Part shown: piece by piece, positions 33,482 to 42,023 of the stretch
How positions within the stretch are numbered: the stretch's first letter is position 1
Layout: each line of letters opens with the position of its first letter
Assembly: GCF_023195925.1 (NCBI RefSeq)
Contig: NZ_JALPRE010000016.1
Coordinates: 81,729 to 145,728, forward strand
DNA from: Aquimarina acroporae
GTDB taxonomy: Bacteria; Bacteroidota; Bacteroidia; Flavobacteriales; Flavobacteriaceae
DNA: 64,000 nt
Direction: 5' to 3'
Notes under the pieces: generated by a model
Told to the model about the DNA's origin: nothing
The model's database searches: none
The model's input: only the letters and a program-made list of their open reading frames with translations
Program-made: the position numbers and the translations under genes

Positions 33482-33511
33482 ATTTCCAAATACTAATTTT
33501 CAAAAAAACAA

Positions 33512-33541
33512 TTGAGAAACAAATTCAATTTCGTAACTTAG
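33512..33541 (+). promoter_or_regulatory. kynU promoter
   Basis: TTG at 33512-33514, a 19-bp spacer and TAACTTAG at 33534-33541 (one mismatch to TAnnTTTG): a good Bacteroidota promoter just before the kynurenine operon. Confidence 0.55.
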
Positions 33542-33556
33542 TGAAACACTGTTTCA
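33542..33556. promoter_or_regulatory. Palindromic operator TGAAACA-C-TGTTTCA, probable IclR-family site
   Basis: A perfect 7-1-7 palindrome immediately after the -7 element and 18 bp before the kynU ATG. It matches the operator type known for KdgR, an IclR-family repressor, and this operon encodes an IclR-family protein. Its position over the transcription start suggests repression. Confidence 0.65.
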
Positions 33557-33574
33557 ATTATTAAAACACTATAT

Positions 33575-34843
33575 ATGCCTACCTTACCAAAATCAAGTTT
33601 GGCTTATGCTAAAGAACAAGACCAAAAAGATAAACTGGCACATTATAGAGACCGTTTTCACATTCCTAAAGATGAGCATGGAAATAACTGGATTTATTTT
33701 TGTGGAAACTCCCTCGGTCTTCAACCTCAGCACACACAAGAATATATACTACAAGAGCTTAAGGATTGGGCAAATCTAGGTGTAGAAGGGCATTTCGAAG
33801 CTAAAAATCCCTGGATGCCTTATCATGAATTCTTAACAGATGCCATGGCTAATATTGTAGGAGCAAAACCTTTGGAAGTTGTAATAATGAATACACTTAC
33901 AACGAATTTACACCTCCTAATGGTATCTTTTTACCAACCCACTCAAACTAAATATAAGATTGTGATAGAAAGTGATGCGTTTCCGTCAGATCGATATGCA
34001 GTTGAGTCTCAATTAAGTTTTCATGGATTCGATCCTAAAGAAGGAATTATAGAATGGTCTCCCCGAGAAGGAGAAGAATTATTAAGGCTGGAAGACTTAG
34101 AAACAATCTTAGATCAACAGGGTGATGAAATTGCCTTATTACTTATTGGAGGGTTGAATTACTACACCGGGCAATATTTAGACCTTAAAAAAATTACAAC
34201 TCTTGGTCATGCCAAAAATTGCATGGTTGGTATTGATTTAGCCCATGGAGTTGGTAACATTATACCTAACCTGCATGAATCTGGAGTAGATTTTGCTGCA
34301 TGGTGCACCTATAAATATTTAAATTCTGGCCCAGGTAGTCTGGGAGGATTATTTGTGCATGAAAAGCATGCCTACGACAAAACACTAAAACGTTTTTCTG
34401 GATGGTGGAGTCATAATAAAGATACCAGATTCAATATGCGTCAAGAATTTGATCTTATGCCAGGAGCCGAAGGGTATCAATTAAGCAACCCCCCTATTCT
34501 ATCTATGGCTGCCATTAAAGCTTCGCTAGACATTTTTGAAGAAGTAGGAATGCAAAATTTAAGAGAGAAATCTATTTCTCTTACTGGTTATTTTGAGTTT
34601 TTGATCAATGAAATAGATACCGATCGAATTCGTATCATTACTCCAAGCAATCCACTAGAACGAGGTTGTCAATTATCTATTCAGGTCAAAAACGCAGATA
34701 AAAGTTTACATCAGCAATTAACCAATAATCATATTATTACCGATTGGAGAGAACCTGATGTAATACGCTGCGCCCCAACTCCTCTATACAATAGTTATGA
34801 GGATGTATATAAAATGACCGAAACTTTAAAAACATTATTGTAG
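33575..34843 (+). CDS. kynU: Kynureninase
   Basis: A 422-residue PLP enzyme that cleaves kynurenine or 3-hydroxykynurenine to anthranilate or 3-hydroxyanthranilate plus alanine. The N-terminal IYFCGNSLGLQP, the phosphate-binding IMNTLTTNLH, the DLAHGVGN aspartate and the PLP lysine Lys247 in WCTYKYLNSGPGSLGG are all present. The C-terminal REPDVIRCAPTPLYNSYEDV is typical. The length fits the family (about 420). It is the first gene of the operon, 2 bp from kmo. Confidence 0.96.
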   Translation: MPTLPKSSLAYAKEQDQKDKLAHYRDRFHIPKDEHGNNWIYFCGNSLGLQPQHTQEYILQELKDWANLGVEGHFEAKNPWMPYHEFLTDAMANIVGAKPLEVVIMNTLTTNLHLLMVSFYQPTQTKYKIVIESDAFPSDRYAVESQLSFHGFDPKEGIIEWSPREGEELLRLEDLETILDQQGDEIALLLIGGLNYYTGQYLDLKKITTLGHAKNCMVGIDLAHGVGNIIPNLHESGVDFAAWCTYKYLNSGPGSLGGLFVHEKHAYDKTLKRFSGWWSHNKDTRFNMRQEFDLMPGAEGYQLSNPPILSMAAIKASLDIFEEVGMQNLREKSISLTGYFEFLINEIDTDRIRIITPSNPLERGCQLSIQVKNADKSLHQQLTNNHIITDWREPDVIRCAPTPLYNSYEDVYKMTETLKTLL

Positions 34844-34845
34844 TT

Positions 34846-36243
34846 ATGTCAAAAAAAGAACATATACTCATTATAGGAGCAGGATTATGTGGATCAATGC
34901 TTGCTTTGCGTATGGCGCAAAGAGGATATAAAGTTTCTTTATATGAAGGAAGACCTGATTTAAGAACTACCAATATTTCTGCAGGACGCTCTATTAACCT
35001 CGCATTATCAGACCGTGGACTTCGAGCTATTAACATGGTAGGAATTACCGATAAAGTGTTACCGTATTGTATCCCCATGTATGGTCGACTCATGCACGAT
35101 ATTCAGGGCAATACCTTTGTGTCAAATTATTCGGGAAGAGAAGGAGAATATATTAACTCCATGTCCAGAGGAACCTTAAATGCTCTTCTGCTTACTGAAG
35201 CAGAAAAACATGTAAATGTTAATATCCATTTCAACAAAAAGTGTACTGGAGTAGATATCGAAAAGAACGTTGCTAAATTTAAGTGTTATACCTCCAAAGA
35301 AAAACTTGAAATAAGCGCAGATGTTATTTTTGGTGCAGACGGTGCAGGGTCGGCATTGAGGAAAAGCTATTACTTAGAAAAGAAATTTCTGTTTAGTCAC
35401 TCTCAAAACTTCTTAACCCATGGCTATAAAGAATTAGAGATCCCAGCCGATAATAATGGCAAGCATAGAATAAGTAAGGATCACCTGCATATATGGCCAA
35501 GAGGTCAATATATGCTAATAGCTCTACCTAATCTAGATGGTAGTTTTACGGTTACTTTATTTTTATCTTACGAAGAAGGGGAATATAATTTCAACAACCT
35601 TACTACGATAGAAAAAGTTACAGAATTTTTCGAATCTCAGTTTCCTGATGCATTAGCGCTTATCCCTGACTTAAAAAATGAGTTCTTTAATAATCCTACA
35701 GGAGCTTTAGGTACTGTAAAATGTTATCCTTGGTATTATGAGGGAAAAACAATGTTAATTGGAGATGCTGCTCACGCTATTGTGCCTTTTTACGGACAAG
35801 GGATGAATGCTTCTTTTGAAGATATTATTGTTTTTGATGAAGTTTTAGAGCAACATGAAGGTGATTGGAAAGCCACTTTTAAAGCATATCAGGAAGCACG
35901 AAAGAAAGACACCGATGCTATTGCAGATTTAGCAATAGATAACTATTATGAAATGCGGGATCACGTTGCGAATCCTTTTTTCAAAGAGAAAAGAAAATTG
36001 GAAATGGAACTGGAAAAGGCTTTCCCTGATACCTACTTTTCTAAATACTCTATGGTAACTTTTAATGAAGATATCAATTATGCCAAAGCAATGAAAATAG
36101 GTAGAGCTCAAGACAAAGCTTTACTAAATCTTATAGCCGATAAAGAAATTGATACATCTCGGGATATAAAAACCATCCTAGATCAGGTGCAAAAAGAAAC
36201 CAATGACATATTGGAGGAAGATAAAATAGCAGGACTAAAATAA
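34846..36243 (+). CDS. kmo: Kynurenine 3-monooxygenase
   Basis: A 465-residue FAD-dependent hydroxylase that turns kynurenine into 3-hydroxykynurenine with NADPH and oxygen. The FAD-binding motif ILIIGAGLCGSMLALRMAQRG starts near residue 5; AGRSINLALSDRGLRA, FGADGAGSALRK (the DG motif) and LIGDAAHAIVPFYGQGMNASFED (the GD motif) follow. The helical C-terminal region is truncated relative to eukaryotic KMO, as in bacterial forms. Its start is 2 bp after the kynU stop. Confidence 0.96.
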   Translation: MSKKEHILIIGAGLCGSMLALRMAQRGYKVSLYEGRPDLRTTNISAGRSINLALSDRGLRAINMVGITDKVLPYCIPMYGRLMHDIQGNTFVSNYSGREGEYINSMSRGTLNALLLTEAEKHVNVNIHFNKKCTGVDIEKNVAKFKCYTSKEKLEISADVIFGADGAGSALRKSYYLEKKFLFSHSQNFLTHGYKELEIPADNNGKHRISKDHLHIWPRGQYMLIALPNLDGSFTVTLFLSYEEGEYNFNNLTTIEKVTEFFESQFPDALALIPDLKNEFFNNPTGALGTVKCYPWYYEGKTMLIGDAAHAIVPFYGQGMNASFEDIIVFDEVLEQHEGDWKATFKAYQEARKKDTDAIADLAIDNYYEMRDHVANPFFKEKRKLEMELEKAFPDTYFSKYSMVTFNEDINYAKAMKIGRAQDKALLNLIADKEIDTSRDIKTILDQVQKETNDILEEDKIAGLK

Positions 36244-36255
36244 TTCATATAAACT

Positions 36256-36672
36256 ATGAGCAAAGGAAAATTAGTACAAGGAAAAGCCACTCCCAGAGGG
36301 AAATTCCCACATGTAAAACGTGTTGGTGACTTCATTTATGTTTCTGGCACTAGTTCCAGAAGGCCCGACAACTCTTTTGAAGGTGTTGAAGTAGATGAAT
36401 TTGGGACTACCAATCTGGATATTAAAGCGCAAACAAAAGCAGTTCTAGAAAATATAAATGATATCTTGAAAGAAGAAGGTGCCAGCCTTAAAGATGTAGT
36501 AGATATTACCACTTTCCTGGTAAATATGAATGACTTTGGAGGGTATAATCAAGTATATGCGCAATACTTCGACTATGAAGGGCCTACAAGAACTACCGTA
36601 GCCGTTCACCAACTACCCCACCCACACCTATTAATCGAAATTAAAGCTGTAGCATATAAAAAGAAAGACTAG
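36256..36672 (+). CDS. amnD: RidA-family 2-aminomuconate deaminase
   Basis: A 138-residue RidA/YjgF-type protein with GKFPHVKRVGDFIYVSGTSSR, an Arg in GPTRTTVAVHQLP and a Glu in LIEIKAVAY. Among kynurenine-degrading bacteria the 2-aminomuconate deaminase (AmnD/NbaF) belongs to this family and converts 2-aminomuconate to 4-oxalocrotonate plus ammonia. The operon position next to kmo, with the matching dehydrogenase two genes later, makes this the best assignment. A general enamine deaminase is the alternative. Confidence 0.85.
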   Translation: MSKGKLVQGKATPRGKFPHVKRVGDFIYVSGTSSRRPDNSFEGVEVDEFGTTNLDIKAQTKAVLENINDILKEEGASLKDVVDITTFLVNMNDFGGYNQVYAQYFDYEGPTRTTVAVHQLPHPHLLIEIKAVAYKKKD

Positions 36673-36675
36673 AAC

Positions 36676-37443
36676 ATGAGCACTACATCTGACAAGAAAA
36701 TTCTAAATACTTCTGTAGAAAAGGCCTTCAAAATTTTGGACTGTTTTTCTATGGACAAAATGGAGTTGGGTGTAACCGAGATCGCAAAATTAATGGGAAC
36801 CAACAAAAGTGCAGTTTATCGTATGTTGGCCACTATGGAAACCTTAAATGTCATTCAACAAAATCCAGAAAACGAAAAATATCGGCTTGGACTTAAACTC
36901 TTTGAATTAGGACAAAATGTAAGCATTCATAAAAACTTTATTTCCAAAGCGAGGCCTTTTATGGAAGAACTGGTACAAAGAGCAGGAGAAACCGCGCACC
37001 TGGCCATCTATCGAAATCAAAAAGTATATTTTCTAGATAAGGTTGTTGGTCGTCATGATCTGCAGATTAATTCCAGAATCGGAAGCGAAAAGCCATTACA
37101 CTGTACAGGTTTAGGCAAAATTATGCTTGCTTTTTCGGACAACAATTATAAAAACACAATCTCTCAGTTAAATCTTGAAACCGTAACTAAAAATACCATT
37201 ACCAACAAAAAGGAATTAATAGAAGAGATTGAAGAAATAAAACAGCGGGGATTTGCCTTAGATATGGAAGAAAATGAAATCGGATTAGTTTGTGTTGCAG
37301 TACCTGTATTTAGCACAACCGGAAAATTCATTGCTGCAATTAGCACTTCTGGTCCTTCTGCCAGATTTAATGAAAATGAGATCCAAACCTATACAGGAGA
37401 TCTAAAACATACCGCAGAACAACTAAAATATATTTTCAGTTAA
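36676..37443 (+). CDS. IclR-family regulator of the kynurenine operon
   Basis: A 255-residue regulator: an N-terminal winged helix-turn-helix (about 12-75; LGVTEIAKLMGTNKSAVYRMLATMETLNVIQ) and the C-terminal ligand-binding IclR domain (about 85-250) with GETAHLAIYRNQKVYFLDKV, PLHCTGLGKIMLAF and CVAVPVFSTTGKFIAAISTSGPSARF. It is encoded 3 bp after amnD and 12 bp before the dehydrogenase, inside the operon. It probably binds the TGAAACA-C-TGTTTCA site at the kynU promoter and responds to a pathway intermediate. Confidence 0.9.
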   Translation: MSTTSDKKILNTSVEKAFKILDCFSMDKMELGVTEIAKLMGTNKSAVYRMLATMETLNVIQQNPENEKYRLGLKLFELGQNVSIHKNFISKARPFMEELVQRAGETAHLAIYRNQKVYFLDKVVGRHDLQINSRIGSEKPLHCTGLGKIMLAFSDNNYKNTISQLNLETVTKNTITNKKELIEEIEEIKQRGFALDMEENEIGLVCVAVPVFSTTGKFIAAISTSGPSARFNENEIQTYTGDLKHTAEQLKYIFS

Positions 37444-37461
37444 GTTAAAACACTAGTGGAA

Positions 37462-38907
37462 ATGGAAAAAATTTTAAATTATATCAACGGAGAATTTAAA
37501 GCTCCAATTCAAAATAATTGGCTTGAAAACTACAACCCATCTATTGGTGAGGTTTATGGGCAGATTCCCAATTCTACATCTGAAGATATACAATTGGCTT
37601 ACGAAGCGGCAAAACTTGCATTTCCTTCCTGGTCGCAAACCACTCTACAACAGAGAAGTGAAATTCTATCTAATATCGCAACAGGAATTATTGATAACCT
37701 TGATGAACTCGCCAAAGCCGAATCTATAGATAACGGAAAACCCCTGACTCTGGCCAAGAGTGTAGATATACCAAGAGCTTCTTCAAATTTTCAATTCTTT
37801 GCTCAAGCAATTACTCAATTTTCAAGTGAAGCTCATGAAAGTATTGGTCTCAACGCCATTAATTTTACCCTTAGACAACCTATCGGTGTTGTAGGATGTA
37901 TTTCTCCCTGGAATCTTCCTTTGTACCTCTTTACCTGGAAAATTGCTCCGGCTCTAGCTGCTGGCAATACGGTAGTAGCAAAACCTAGTGAAATTACACC
38001 TATGACAGCTTATCTATTGAGTAAAATCTGTCAAAAAGCTGGTTTACCTAAAGGAATATTAAACATTGTTCACGGTTTGGGGCATAGTACAGGACAAGCG
38101 ATAGTAGAACACCCAAGAATTAAAGCAATCTCATTCACCGGTGGCACAAGCACAGGAGCCAAAATAGCAAGCACCGCTGCTCCAATGTTCAAAAAACTTT
38201 CTCTAGAATTGGGAGGAAAAAACCCTAATCTCATCTTTGCAGATTGTGATTATGAAAAAATGCTGGATACTACCATTAGGTCCTCTTTTGCTAATCAAGG
38301 GCAAATTTGCTTGTGCGGATCGAGAATATTTGTGGAGAAACCGATTTATGACAAATTTAAAAAGGATCTTATACAAAGAACCAAAAAGCTTAAAATTGGT
38401 CCTCCCCTAGAAACCTCCACGCAAATTGGAGCTTTGGTATCTAAAGCACATTTAGAAAAAGTAAAATCCTATATCGATATGGCAGAAGAAGAAGAAGGGG
38501 GTAAAATTCTTTATGGAGGAGATTATGTCACAGTTAAAAGTCATGAGAAAGGTTACTATCTACAGCCTACGATTATAGAAACCAACGACACAACCTGTAG
38601 ATTAATGCAAGAAGAAATTTTTGGACCAGTAGTAACATTAACAGCCTTTGATACAGATGATGAGGCAATGGCAATGGCAAATGACGTACCATATGGATTA
38701 TCATGCACTATTTGGACCAACAATCTAAATAGAAGCATGCATTTTGCAAAAAATATAGAGTCTGGTATCGTTTGGATTAACACATGGATGATGCGTGATC
38801 TGCGAACTCCTTTTGGAGGAATAAAAAATTCTGGCGTAGGACGCGAAGGAGGATTTGAAGCACTGCGTTTCTTTACAGAGCCAAAGAATGTTTGCATACA
38901 GTATTAA
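37462..38907 (+). CDS. amnC: 2-Aminomuconic 6-semialdehyde dehydrogenase
   Basis: A 481-residue NAD-dependent ALDH that oxidises 2-aminomuconic semialdehyde to 2-aminomuconate. It has the general base Glu249 in LELGGKNPN, the nucleophile Cys283 in GQICLCGSR, the cofactor motif FTGGTSTGAKIA and the C-terminal FTEPKNVCIQY. A GTG 6 bp upstream could also start it; the ATG at 37462 is preferred. Substrate follows from the operon (3-HAO and ACMS decarboxylase are two to three genes downstream). Confidence 0.92.
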   Translation: MEKILNYINGEFKAPIQNNWLENYNPSIGEVYGQIPNSTSEDIQLAYEAAKLAFPSWSQTTLQQRSEILSNIATGIIDNLDELAKAESIDNGKPLTLAKSVDIPRASSNFQFFAQAITQFSSEAHESIGLNAINFTLRQPIGVVGCISPWNLPLYLFTWKIAPALAAGNTVVAKPSEITPMTAYLLSKICQKAGLPKGILNIVHGLGHSTGQAIVEHPRIKAISFTGGTSTGAKIASTAAPMFKKLSLELGGKNPNLIFADCDYEKMLDTTIRSSFANQGQICLCGSRIFVEKPIYDKFKKDLIQRTKKLKIGPPLETSTQIGALVSKAHLEKVKSYIDMAEEEEGGKILYGGDYVTVKSHEKGYYLQPTIIETNDTTCRLMQEEIFGPVVTLTAFDTDDEAMAMANDVPYGLSCTIWTNNLNRSMHFAKNIESGIVWINTWMMRDLRTPFGGIKNSGVGREGGFEALRFFTEPKNVCIQY

Positions 38908-38927
38908 CAACAACAAAAGAAATTATA

Positions 38928-39707
38928 ATGAACCTTAATTTAACCCAAAAAAATGCCCTTGTTTGTGGAAGTACACAAGGAATAGGTAAGGCATCGGCAA
39001 AACAACTTGCTGCTTTAGGTACAAATATTACATTAGTTGCTAGAAATGAAGATAAGTTAAAACAGGTTTTACTAGAATTAGATACTAGTTTATCACAAAA
39101 ACATAATTATGTAGTTGCAGATTTTCAAAATCCTAAACAACTCCAAGAAAAAATTTCTGAATTACAAACTCCGTTTCATATTTTGATAAATAATACAGGA
39201 GGACCAGCAGGAGGGCCAGTATTTACAGCAAATTTGGAGGAGTTTGAAAAAGCTTTTACACAGCATTTAAAGTGTAATCATGTATTGGCACAGTTGGTGG
39301 TTCCTGCCATGAAAAAAGAGCAATATGGAAGAATTATAAATATTATATCTACCTCTGTAAAACAACCTTTAAATGGCTTGGGAGTATCCAACACTATTCG
39401 AGGTGCGGTTGCTAATTGGTCAAAAACTTTAGCCAATGAACTCGGTCAATTCGGCATTACTGTAAACAATGTGTTACCAGGTGCTACAGCTACAGAAAGG
39501 CTAAATGAGATTCTTAACAACAAAGCGAAGAAAACAAATTCATCGATAGAAGAAGTTTCAAATGCAATGAAAAATGATATCCCAGCTAGGCGTTTCGCAC
39601 AACCAGAAGAAATAGCAAATGCAGTAGCTTTTTTAGCATCAGAAGCTGCTTCTTACATTAACGGGATTAATGTTCCGGTAGACGGAGGAAGGACAAAGTC
39701 CTTATAG
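38928..39707 (+). CDS. SDR-family protein without the canonical YxxxK, in the kynurenine operon
   Basis: A 259-residue Rossmann protein of the short-chain dehydrogenase superfamily: LVCGSTQGIGKAS for the cofactor, LINNTGGPAGGPV for the N-x-x-G region, and the C-terminal ASYINGINVPVDGG. The catalytic Tyr-x-x-x-Lys is replaced by Ser-x-x-x-Arg (SNTIRGAVANWSKTLANEL), although an upstream Ser is kept (IINIISTS). This recalls the BKR-like SDR-like subgroup, which lacks the canonical pair. It may be inactive as a reductase or use another mechanism. It starts 20 bp after amnC; an upstream ATG (38892) overlapping amnC is less likely. Confidence 0.8.
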   Translation: MNLNLTQKNALVCGSTQGIGKASAKQLAALGTNITLVARNEDKLKQVLLELDTSLSQKHNYVVADFQNPKQLQEKISELQTPFHILINNTGGPAGGPVFTANLEEFEKAFTQHLKCNHVLAQLVVPAMKKEQYGRIINIISTSVKQPLNGLGVSNTIRGAVANWSKTLANELGQFGITVNNVLPGATATERLNEILNNKAKKTNSSIEEVSNAMKNDIPARRFAQPEEIANAVAFLASEAASYINGINVPVDGGRTKSL

Positions 39708-39786
39708 TTAACCATTTGTTATTATAAAATACAAATCAAAATAGCTAAATTTAATAAGAAATACACATCAAAATTAAAATAGACAT

Positions 39787-40314
39787 ATGAGTACTTTAGT
39801 TTCACCATTAAATTTTAAAGCCTGGATCGAAGAGCATAGACATTTATTAAAACCTCCCGTTGGCAATAAATGTGTTTGGCAAGATGGGGATTTTATTGTT
39901 ATGGTTGTTGGTGGCCCTAATAATAGAAAAGATTATCACTATAATGAAACTCCTGAGTTTTTCTATCAGGTCGAAGGAGATATTGTTTTAAAAATTATCG
40001 ACAATGGTGAACCAAAAGATGTACATATTAAAGAGGGTGATATTTACTTATTACCTCCAAAAGTACCTCATTCCCCACAACGTGGAGCCAATACTGTAGG
40101 TTTAGTAATTGAATACCCTCGTGATGAAGGAGTAATGGACGCTTTAGAATGGTATTGTGAAAATTGCAATACGCAGTTATATCGTGAAGCATTTGCCCTA
40201 GACAATATTGAAACTGATATGCCCATAATTTTTGATAAGTACTACAGTGATATAGAAAAGTGTACCTGTCCAAATTGTGGAACAATCATGGAAGCCCCAA
40301 CAAAGAAATCATAA
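39787..40314 (+). CDS. nbaC: 3-Hydroxyanthranilate 3,4-dioxygenase
   Basis: A 175-residue cupin dioxygenase opening the ring of 3-hydroxyanthranilate to 2-amino-3-carboxymuconate semialdehyde. Iron ligands His51, Glu57 and His95 and the carboxylate-binding Arg47 and Arg99 are all in place (RKDYHYNETPEFF, VPHSPQR). The C-terminal rubredoxin-like iron site of bacterial enzymes is intact: Cys124, Cys127, Cys161 and Cys164. Length is typical of the bacterial monomer type. Followed 65 bp later by the decarboxylase. Also called haaO. Confidence 0.96.
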   Translation: MSTLVSPLNFKAWIEEHRHLLKPPVGNKCVWQDGDFIVMVVGGPNNRKDYHYNETPEFFYQVEGDIVLKIIDNGEPKDVHIKEGDIYLLPPKVPHSPQRGANTVGLVIEYPRDEGVMDALEWYCENCNTQLYREAFALDNIETDMPIIFDKYYSDIEKCTCPNCGTIMEAPTKKS

Positions 40315-40379
40315 ATGTTTATAGTACGCATAAAAACATATTGATTACACTTTAAGAGACATAACAACATAACAAACAA

Positions 40380-41480
40380 ATGAAAAGAAAGCTTAGAATA
40401 AACGGACACTCGCATTTACTGCCGTATCCCGAAGAAATTCCAAAATTCATGAAAGAAAAGGAAATTTTTTGGGTAGATGATGAACGCAAGTATATGCTAC
40501 AAAAAGGATGGAAACGCCCTGTAACTCATTCCAGTTTTTTCTTAAATGAAAAGTTGGAATGGATGGAGCGAAACAAAATCGATCATGCTGTTGTACTTAA
40601 CCTCTCTCAATTATATGGAAATGGTTTAAGATTGGAAGAAATGAAACACGCGCTACGTTTTCAGAATGATTTCAATGCCAATGTACAAAGAGATCATCCC
40701 GATAAGTTCTCTTGTGGTTTTGTTGTACATCCAGGTTTTATAAATGGTGCCTTGTGGGAAATAGAACGTTGCGTAGAAGAACTTGGCATGTATGTGCTAT
40801 GTCTGCCTACTCATTTTATGGATTCTATTGGACAATGGCGTTGTATTTTTGATGAAGAAAATGACCCTATTTTTGAACTTGCAGATAAATACAAACTTGC
40901 AATTGAAGTGCATCCTTATGACGGAGACAAAATGATAAAGTTAGAAAACGTTGCATGGCGTTTTCACTTAGTTTGGATGTTGGCTCAATGTGGTGATGCA
41001 TATCATTTTTACACCTTGAACGGGATGCAAAGCAGATACCCAAATATTAGGACATGTTTTGCACACGGAGGGCAATTAGCACAAATGAACTTAGGTAGAA
41101 GAATTCAAGGGTTCGATGGTAGACCCGATCTTTTTGAAGGGAAACATCACCCTAGAAAAGCAGTGGGTCATCCAAATATTTATTTTGACACGCTAGTACA
41201 TGATACAGGATCATTAAAACTTACCGTAGAACAACAAGGGAGCAAACAAGTCATCATGGGACTTGATGATCCATATCCGCTTGGTGAAATGGAAAGTGAA
41301 CCGCAATCTTCTTATCCTGGAAAAATTCTTGATTTAGCACTTGAGCGTAATATCATTAATACCGTAGAATATGACGAAATATGGGAAGATAATGTATTGC
41401 GATGGCTGTTTGGTGAGAATGATGAAGCCAAACAACATTTAACCAGTAAAATTCTTGGAGAGACTGTAAATACAGATTGA
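40380..41480 (+). CDS. 2-Amino-3-carboxymuconate semialdehyde decarboxylase (ACMSD)-like amidohydrolase
   Basis: A 366-residue metal-dependent TIM-barrel amidohydrolase/decarboxylase. The metal-binding HxH is at His10-Ser11-His12 (INGHSHLLP); further ligands are expected in AIEVHPYDG, TCFAHGGQL and VIMGLDDPYPLGE, with the Asp near 298. In the pathway it removes CO2 from ACMS to give 2-aminomuconic semialdehyde, the substrate of amnC. The sequence is longer than Pseudomonas ACMSD (about 335), with an insertion near WRCIFDEENDP. It is the last gene of the operon, with a terminator 20 bp downstream. Confidence 0.9.
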   Translation: MKRKLRINGHSHLLPYPEEIPKFMKEKEIFWVDDERKYMLQKGWKRPVTHSSFFLNEKLEWMERNKIDHAVVLNLSQLYGNGLRLEEMKHALRFQNDFNANVQRDHPDKFSCGFVVHPGFINGALWEIERCVEELGMYVLCLPTHFMDSIGQWRCIFDEENDPIFELADKYKLAIEVHPYDGDKMIKLENVAWRFHLVWMLAQCGDAYHFYTLNGMQSRYPNIRTCFAHGGQLAQMNLGRRIQGFDGRPDLFEGKHHPRKAVGHPNIYFDTLVHDTGSLKLTVEQQGSKQVIMGLDDPYPLGEMESEPQSSYPGKILDLALERNIINTVEYDEIWEDNVLRWLFGENDEAKQHLTSKILGETVNTD

Positions 41481-41500
41481 AATTAATTTCAATTTACTAG

Positions 41501-41543
41501 AAAAACCAAAGCCAATTATTGATTTTAATTGGCTTTGGTTTTT
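41501..41543 (+). terminator. Terminator of the kynurenine operon
   Basis: Perfect 17-bp stem (41501-41517 with 41527-41543), 9-nt loop, flanking A and T tracts. Confidence 0.9.
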
Positions 41544-41860
41544 AAATAAGGTGGATTTAAGTTTACTTAAAACAACATTAAAAAACACTCAAATGTTAAA
41601 ATAATGTGTATTTCATCGATATTATTTGCTTTTAATCTATAAAATTTCATATATTAGTAATGCATTAAAAACAAAGATGATCTTGAAAATCCTAAGTATA
41701 GATTGTTATGACGATAATAAGATAAACTAGGTGGCTTAAGAAAATCTGGGAACAAAAAAGATGTGAGGACATTAGTTTATAGACCCAAATCTAACGACTA
41801 AAGAGAGTATCTAAAAGAACCCAAATCTATAATGCCCCATAATACAATATTGAGCCCCAA

Positions 41861-41902
41861 AACAAAGAGCGCTTCACGATCATAAGTGAGGCGCTCTTTG
41901 TT
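41861..41902. repeat. Large inverted repeat
   Basis: AACAAAGAGCGC pairs with GCGCTCTTTGTT, extended by five inner pairs including one G-T; 8-nt loop. Not followed by a T tract on the plus strand. Confidence 0.5.
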
Positions 41903-42001
41903 CATAACTTCCTCAAAAGCCTAAACCATAGATCAATTCGTTATTTCATCTAAACTATACAATTTCAAAGTATGATTGCATATATTATCGCTTCAAATCT
42001 A

Positions 42002-42009
42002 TAGTTTTG
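42002..42009 (+). promoter_or_regulatory. O-methyltransferase promoter -7 element
   Basis: TAGTTTTG, a perfect TAnnTTTG, 14 nt before the ATG at 42024. It lies inside a longer in-frame extension from a TTG, which argues against that extension. Confidence 0.5.
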
Positions 42010-42023
42010 TAAAAAAAACTAAT

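Larger units (their letters stand above)
41544..42023. other. Non-coding stretch with direct repeat and a large hairpin
   Basis: 480 bp without a coding sequence I can support. It contains an 11-bp direct repeat ACCCAAATCTA (41783-41793 and 41819-41829, period 36), a 17-bp imperfect stem (41861-41877 with 41886-41902) without a T tract, and the O-methyltransferase promoter. Short interrupted frames across 41730-41860 may be remnants of a decayed gene. Confidence 0.5.

Noticed and set aside
33575..41480. Recent horizontal transfer of the kynurenine operon
   Set aside because: Codon use and base composition look like the surroundings, and there is no tRNA, integrase or repeat at the borders.
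41861..41902. The large hairpin as a second terminator of the kynurenine operon
   Set aside because: A perfect terminator with T tract already lies at 41501-41543, and this stem has no T tract on the plus strand.
41976..42023. TTG start giving a 229-residue O-methyltransferase
   Set aside because: The extension contains the TAGTTTTG promoter element and has no family content; the ATG at 42024 begins the known N terminus.
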